Under the pieces are notes generated by a model. That model did no database searches, had not been told where the DNA came from, and was given only the letters and a program-made list of their open reading frames with translations. The position numbers and the translations under genes are program-made. This document shows, piece by piece, positions 60,319 through 64,000 of a stretch of DNA of 64,000 nucleotides (its first letter is position 1; every line of letters begins with the position of its first letter). The stretch lies in NCBI RefSeq assembly GCF_003665435.1, contig NZ_CP023407.1, positions 3,224,001 through 3,288,000 on the forward strand, given 5' to 3'. Origin of the DNA: Streptomyces fungicidicus (GTDB lineage: Bacteria; Actinomycetota; Actinomycetes; Streptomycetales; Streptomycetaceae).

Positions 60319-60837
60319 ATGCCGTCGGAACACGAAGAGGTCCAGGTCAGGCCGGGCGAGGAGGGTGATCTGAGGGCCCTCACCGACCTGTACAACCACT
60401 ACGTCCGTGAGACGGCGATCACATTCGACACGGCGACTTTCACCCCGGAGGAGCGCCGGCCCTGGCTGCTCTCCCACCCTGTAGACGGCCCGTACCGCCT
60501 GATGGTTGCCACGGACACCGGTTCACGGCGGATTCTGGGGTACGCCACCTCCAGCCCCTTCCGGCCCAAGCCCGCCTACGCGACCTCGGTGGAGACGACG
60601 GTGTACGTCGCCCCGGACGCCGGCCGGCGCGGCGTCGGCACCCTTCTCTACAAGACCCTCTTCGAGGCCCTGGCGGGCCAGGACCTGCACCGCGCCTATG
60701 CCGGCGTCGCCCAGCCGAACGACGCCTCGACGCGGCTGCACGAGCGCTTCGGCTTCCGGCACGTCGGCACGTACCGGGAGGTGGGCCGCAAGTTCGGCCG
60801 CTGGTGGGACGTGGCCTGGTACGAGAAGGAGCTGTAG
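60319..60837 (+). CDS. PAT/Bar-like GNAT acetyltransferase
   Basis: A 172-aa GNAT of the phosphinothricin-acetyltransferase group. VRPGEEGDLRALTDLYNHYV begins the fold, and ITFDTATFTPEERRPWL is the PAT-family segment. GRRGVGTLLYKTLFEAL near 110 is motif A. DASTRLHERFGFRHVGTYREVGRKFGRWWDVAWYEKEL is the group's C-terminal signature. ATG 60319 behind GGGGGAGGCGCG. It is divergent from hrdD. Natural substrates may be phosphinothricin-like amines or methionine derivatives. Confidence 0.88.
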   Translation: MPSEHEEVQVRPGEEGDLRALTDLYNHYVRETAITFDTATFTPEERRPWLLSHPVDGPYRLMVATDTGSRRILGYATSSPFRPKPAYATSVETTVYVAPDAGRRGVGTLLYKTLFEALAGQDLHRAYAGVAQPNDASTRLHERFGFRHVGTYREVGRKFGRWWDVAWYEKEL

Positions 60838-60882
60838 CCCCGCCCGGCTCGCACGGCCCACCCGGCCCGCCGGCCGGCGGGC

Positions 60883-61668
60883 TCAGCCGAACTGCACCGA
60901 GCGCTTGGCCAGCCCCATCCAGAACCCGTCGATCACGGACTTCTGTTCCCCGAGCTCCCCCGCGGCGTCCGCGGCGCCCATGGTCACGAAGAGCGGGGCG
61001 AAGTGCTCGGTGCGCGGGTGGGCGAGCAGGCCCGCCGGGGACTTGCGGGTGAAGTCCAGCAGCGCGTCCACGTCCCGCGCCTCCAGAGCCTCCCGGCCCC
61101 AGGCGTCGAACTCCGTCGACCAGGCGGGGATGCCGCCCTGGCGCAGCGCGGCCAGGTTGTGGGTGAAGAACCCGGAGCCGATGATCAGCACGCCCTCGTC
61201 ACGCAGCGGCGCGAGCCTGCGGCCGATCTCCATCAGCTTCACCGGGTCCAGCGTCGGCATGGAGACCTGGAGCACCGGGATGTCGGCGCCGGGGAACATC
61301 TCGACCAGCGGGACGTAGGCGCCGTGGTCCAGGCCCCGGTCGGGGACGTCCTGCACGGGCATGCCGGGGGCGCGCAGCAGCTTGCGCACCGACTCGGCGA
61401 GCGCGGGGGCGCCGGGGGCTCCGTACTTGACCTGGTAGTAGTGCGCGGGGAAGCCCCAGAAGTCGTAGACGAGGGGCACGGTCTCGGTGGCGCCGAGGGC
61501 GAGCGGGGCCTCCTCCCAGTGGGCGGAGACGACGAGGATCGCCTTCGGGCGGGGCAGCCCGGCCGACCACGCGGCCAGCTCGCCGGGCCAGACCGGGTCG
61601 TCGGCCAGCGGCGGCGCTCCGTGGCTGAGGTAGAGAGCGGGCATGCGGTCCTGGGTGGCGGCGGTCAT
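60883..61668 (-). CDS. LigB-type extradiol dioxygenase (DODA family)
   Basis: A 261-aa class III extradiol dioxygenase-fold protein, 4,5-DOPA dioxygenase-like. The metal-binding residues are visible in PALYLSHGAPPLADD near 10, VVSAHWEEAPLAL near 46, DRGLDHGAYVPLVEMFPGAD near 110 and IGSGFFTHNLAALRQ near 165. It is divergent from a MarR regulator, with paired TTNAACNNTCAA sites in the gap, so its expression is probably repressed until a phenolic inducer arrives. ATG 61668. Confidence 0.9.
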   Translation of the reverse strand: MTAATQDRMPALYLSHGAPPLADDPVWPGELAAWSAGLPRPKAILVVSAHWEEAPLALGATETVPLVYDFWGFPAHYYQVKYGAPGAPALAESVRKLLRAPGMPVQDVPDRGLDHGAYVPLVEMFPGADIPVLQVSMPTLDPVKLMEIGRRLAPLRDEGVLIIGSGFFTHNLAALRQGGIPAWSTEFDAWGREALEARDVDALLDFTRKSPAGLLAHPRTEHFAPLFVTMGAADAAGELGEQKSVIDGFWMGLAKRSVQFG

Positions 61669-61707
61669 GACAGCGGCTCCCTTCACGGGCGGTGTCGTGC
61701 TTATTAC

Positions 61708-61719
61708 TTGAACTCTCAA
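61708..61719. promoter_or_regulatory. MarR candidate operator 1
   Basis: TTGAACTCTCAA, sharing TTNAACNNTCAA with the site at 61749. It lies 40 bp before the dioxygenase start. Confidence 0.5.
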
Positions 61720-61748
61720 TTGACACAACCGACTGTACGCCGAACTTG

Positions 61749-61760
61749 TTTAACATTCAA
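61749..61760. promoter_or_regulatory. MarR candidate operator 2
   Basis: TTTAACATTCAA, 25 bp before the marR start, with the same TTNAACNNTCAA pattern; the sites are 41 bp apart, about four helical turns. Confidence 0.5.
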
Positions 61761-61784
61761 GGAGAGCGGCCGTACAGTGGAGGC

Positions 61785-62306
61785 ATGAACACGGCACCCG
61801 CAGCATCGGCGGCATCCGCCGAGGAACCCCGCTGGCTCACCGACGAGGAGCAGCGCGTCTGGCGCTCGTACATCGAGGCCGCCACCCTCCTGGAAGACCA
61901 CCTCGACCGTCAGCTCCAGCGCGACGCGGGCATGCCGCACGTCTACTACGGCCTGCTGGTGAAACTCGCCGAGGCCCCGGACAACCGGCTGCGGATGACC
62001 GAGCTGGCGATGTCCGCGAAGATCACCCGCTCCCGGCTCTCGCACGCCGTGGCCCGCCTGGAGAAGAGCGGCTGGGTGCGTCGTGAGGACTGTCCCTCCG
62101 ACAAGCGCGGCCAGTTCGCCGTCCTGACCGACGAGGGTGAGCAGTGGCTGCGCCGGCACGCGCCCGGCCATGTGGACGCCGTGCGCCAGGCGGTCTTCGA
62201 CCGGCTGACCCCCCAGCAGCAGAAGGCCCTCGGCGAGATCATGCGGATCATCGCCGAGGGACTGCAGCCGAGCGGAGCGGGCGCGGACCTGCCCTGGCTC
62301 CGCTGA
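61785..62306 (+). CDS. MarR-family regulator
   Basis: A 173-aa winged-helix regulator. WLTDEEQRVWRSYIEAATLL starts the dimer helices, LRMTELAMSAKITRSRLSHAVARLE (near 65-90) is the recognition part, and VRREDCPSDKRGQFAVLTDEG the wing. The only cysteine lies in the wing, so redox sensing is possible but unproven. ATG 61785 with GTGGAGGC upstream. It is divergent from the dioxygenase it most likely controls. Candidate operators were found. Confidence 0.9.
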   Translation: MNTAPAASAASAEEPRWLTDEEQRVWRSYIEAATLLEDHLDRQLQRDAGMPHVYYGLLVKLAEAPDNRLRMTELAMSAKITRSRLSHAVARLEKSGWVRREDCPSDKRGQFAVLTDEGEQWLRRHAPGHVDAVRQAVFDRLTPQQQKALGEIMRIIAEGLQPSGAGADLPWLR

Positions 62307-62371
62307 CGTCGACGCGGCGCGGGGCCGCGGCACCGGCACCGTAGACGGCGGCCCGCCCCAGAGGTGGAAAC

Positions 62372-62415
62372 GGACCTGCCCCGGCCCGCCGACGAGGCGG
62401 GGCCGGGGCAGGTCC
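62372..62415 (+). terminator. Terminator after marR
   Basis: GGACCTGCCCCGGCC pairs with GGCCGGGGCAGGTCC (15 bp), with a further GCC/GGC-rich inner stem. 66 bp past the marR stop. Confidence 0.85.
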
Positions 62416-62421
62416 GGGGAG

Positions 62422-62457
62422 CCGTACGGGCGAGGCGTCCCCTCCTCGCCCGTACGG
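62422..62457 (-). terminator. Terminator of the right-edge MFS gene
   Basis: A perfect 14-bp stem (CCGTACGGGCGAGG with its complement) around an 8-base loop, 45 bp past the stop of the MFS gene at 62502. Confidence 0.85.
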
Positions 62458-62501
62458 ATGGCCTTCCGAAGCGGTGAGGGAGAGTGGTGTGCGGCCGTCC
62501 G

Positions 62502-64000
62502 TCAGTGCGCGACGACCGGCACCGCCAGCTCCTCCCCGGCGTTCTCGGCGTCCCGGCCGGCGGACCCGGCGACCGCGGTGCCGCCCGGCCGGCCCGCGTT
62601 GATCAGGGTCAGGGCGATGACCGCGGCCAGCACCAGGATCCCGACGGCGAACCAGATCGCGCTCGTGTACCCCTGCACCTGTCCCTGGAGCTGCACCAGC
62701 TGCTGCTGGGACCGGCTCGCGGCGCCGCCGATGTGGTCGGTGATGTAGGACGTGGTGGCGGAGGCGGCGATGGTGTTCAGCAGGGCCGTACCGATGGCGC
62801 CGCCCACCTGCTGCGAGGTGTTGACCATCGCCGAGGCGACACCGGAGTCACGCGGCTCGACGCCCAGCGTGGCCAGCGACATGGCCGGCATGAACGCCGT
62901 GCCCATGCCGAGGCCGAGCAGCAGCATGCCGGGCAGCAGGACGGCCGCGTACGAGGAGTCGATCTCCATCTGGGTCAGGAAGAGCATGCCGACCGCGGCG
63001 ACCAGGAAGCCGGGGCCCATCAGCAGCCGGGGCGCGACCCGGGTCATCAGCCGGGTGCCGATCTGCGTCGAACCCGTGATCATGCCCGCGACCATCGGCA
63101 GGAAGGCGAAGCCGGTCCTGACCGGCGTGTACCCCTTCACGACCTGCAGGTAGTACGTCAGGAAGAGGAACAGGCCGAACATCGCGATGATCGCCAGACC
63201 CAGCGACAGGTACACCCCGCCGCGGTTGCGCTCGGTGATCACGCGCAGCGGCAGCAGCGGCGCCTTGACCCTGGCCTCGACCGCCACGAACGCGGCGAGC
63301 AGCACGGCGGACGCGACGAACATGGCGACCGTGACGGAGTCGCTCCAGCCCTCGGACTCCGCGCGGGTGAAGCCGTAGACCAGCGCGACCAGGCCCAGGG
63401 TGGACAGCACCACGCCAGGGATGTCGAGCGGCGAGCGGTTGCGGCCGCCACCCGGCTCCCGGATGACGAAGTACGCGCCGGCCGCGGCGACGACGGCGAA
63501 CGGGATGTTCACGAAGAACGTCCAGCGCCAGTTCAGGTACTCGGTGAGGAATCCGCCGAGGATCAGGCCCACGGCGCCACCGCCACCGGCGATCGCACCG
63601 TAGATGCCGAACGCCTTGGCGCGCTCCTTGCCGTCGGTGAACATCACCGCCAGCAGGGACAGCGCGGCGGGCGCGAGCAGCGCGCCGAACACGCCCTGCA
63701 GCGCGCGGGCGCCGAACATCATGGCCTCGTTGGTGGCCGCGCCGCCGAGCGCCGAGGCCAGCGCGAAGCCGCCGAGACCGAGCACGAAGGCCCGCTTGCG
63801 GCCCCACAGGTCGGCGATCCGGCCGCCGAACAGCAGCAGTCCGCCGAAGGCGAGGGCGTAGGCGGTGACCACCCACTGGCGGTTGCCGTCCGAGATGCCC
63901 AGGTCCGTCTGGGCGGAGGGCAGGGCGATGTTCACGATGGTGGCGTCCAGGACGACCATCAGCTGGGCGAGCGCGATGAAGACGAGCGCTTTCCAGCGGT
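62502..64000 (-). CDS. DHA2-type MFS exporter (5' end beyond window)
   Basis: A 14-helix exporter, about 499 residues within the window. The sequence enters as RWKALVFIALAQLMVVLDAT, so its start codon lies to the right of base 64,000; an ATG inside this stretch is not the true start. Motif D is LDATIVNIALPSAQ, motif A GGRIADLWGRKRAFVLG and motif C GGGGAVGLILGGFLTEYLN. A C-terminal tail (GRDAENAGEELAVPVVAH) ends the protein. It resembles the DHA2 gene at 55180. Substrate unknown. Confidence 0.92.
   Translation of the reverse strand, partial: RWKALVFIALAQLMVVLDATIVNIALPSAQTDLGISDGNRQWVVTAYALAFGGLLLFGGRIADLWGRKRAFVLGLGGFALASALGGAATNEAMMFGARALQGVFGALLAPAALSLLAVMFTDGKERAKAFGIYGAIAGGGGAVGLILGGFLTEYLNWRWTFFVNIPFAVVAAAGAYFVIREPGGGRNRSPLDIPGVVLSTLGLVALVYGFTRAESEGWSDSVTVAMFVASAVLLAAFVAVEARVKAPLLPLRVITERNRGGVYLSLGLAIIAMFGLFLFLTYYLQVVKGYTPVRTGFAFLPMVAGMITGSTQIGTRLMTRVAPRLLMGPGFLVAAVGMLFLTQMEIDSSYAAVLLPGMLLLGLGMGTAFMPAMSLATLGVEPRDSGVASAMVNTSQQVGGAIGTALLNTIAASATTSYITDHIGGAASRSQQQLVQLQGQVQGYTSAIWFAVGILVLAAVIALTLINAGRPGGTAVAGSAGRDAENAGEELAVPVVAH

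Overview
This is a block of actinobacterial core chromosome, almost certainly from a Streptomyces. The base composition is very GC-rich, third codon positions are nearly all G or C, and I found only one in-frame TTA codon. GTG and TTG starts are common. Genus-marker genes are present: an SsgA-like sporulation protein (SsgE), the sigma factor HrdD, a tricorn-type protease and the actinobacterial divisome pair SepX/Glp. From memory the gene order resembles the S. coelicolor region from ksgA/ispE to hrdD, but I could not align it.

Left part (1-7,000): an ABC-F ATPase cut by the window edge, then ispE, rsmA and tatD on the minus strand, a small zinc-ribbon protein, rsmI, and a protein O-mannosyltransferase on the plus strand. 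The Rpf (resuscitation-promoting factor) gene that sits between tatD and rsmA in Mycobacterium tuberculosis is missing. Next (7,150-18,000) come two tandem class B penicillin-binding proteins facing ssgE, a CbiM-CbiQ-CbiO metal-uptake ECF system behind a Nur-box-like site, an OhrR-like regulator, a serine hydrolase, a DUF1876 protein, a DMT permease, and a YefM/RelE-type toxin-antitoxin pair with a TGTACA operator.

Middle (18,000-33,500): a TetR-MMPL exporter unit next to a tricorn-like protease, and a translationally coupled Baeyer-Villiger monooxygenase / alpha-beta hydrolase / SDR operon divergent from a MerR regulator with a 19-bp-spacer promoter. After these lie NUDIX and exonuclease III genes, a secreted beta-propeller protein, two small-molecule enzymes and tRNA-Ala(CGC). 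Then comes a conserved division and cofactor locus (33,600-39,740): sepX, a RimJ-type acetyltransferase, mog, moaC, glp (moeA-like), galU and a 5-formyl-THF cyclo-ligase.

Right part (39,800-64,000): a penicillin-acylase-family enzyme with a Thr-Gly microsatellite in its linker, a cation/proton antiporter and an MFS protein. An FmdB zinc-ribbon gene follows with a CIRCE (HrcA) element on its promoter. Then mtnP, a SAF-domain protein, mscL, a P1 peptidase, the TTA-containing DUF6227 gene, the fruRKA fructose operon, two DHA2-type MFS exporters with local regulators, hrdD with a textbook SigR promoter, a PAT-like acetyltransferase, and a LigB-type dioxygenase divergent from a MarR regulator.

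No insertion sequence, prophage, CRISPR array, attachment site or biosynthetic cluster was seen. Most of the novelty here is regulatory: CIRCE on fmdB, the Nur-like site, the MerR promoter, the SigR promoter, paired TetR and MarR operators, and phased direct repeats upstream of fruR and after mtnP.
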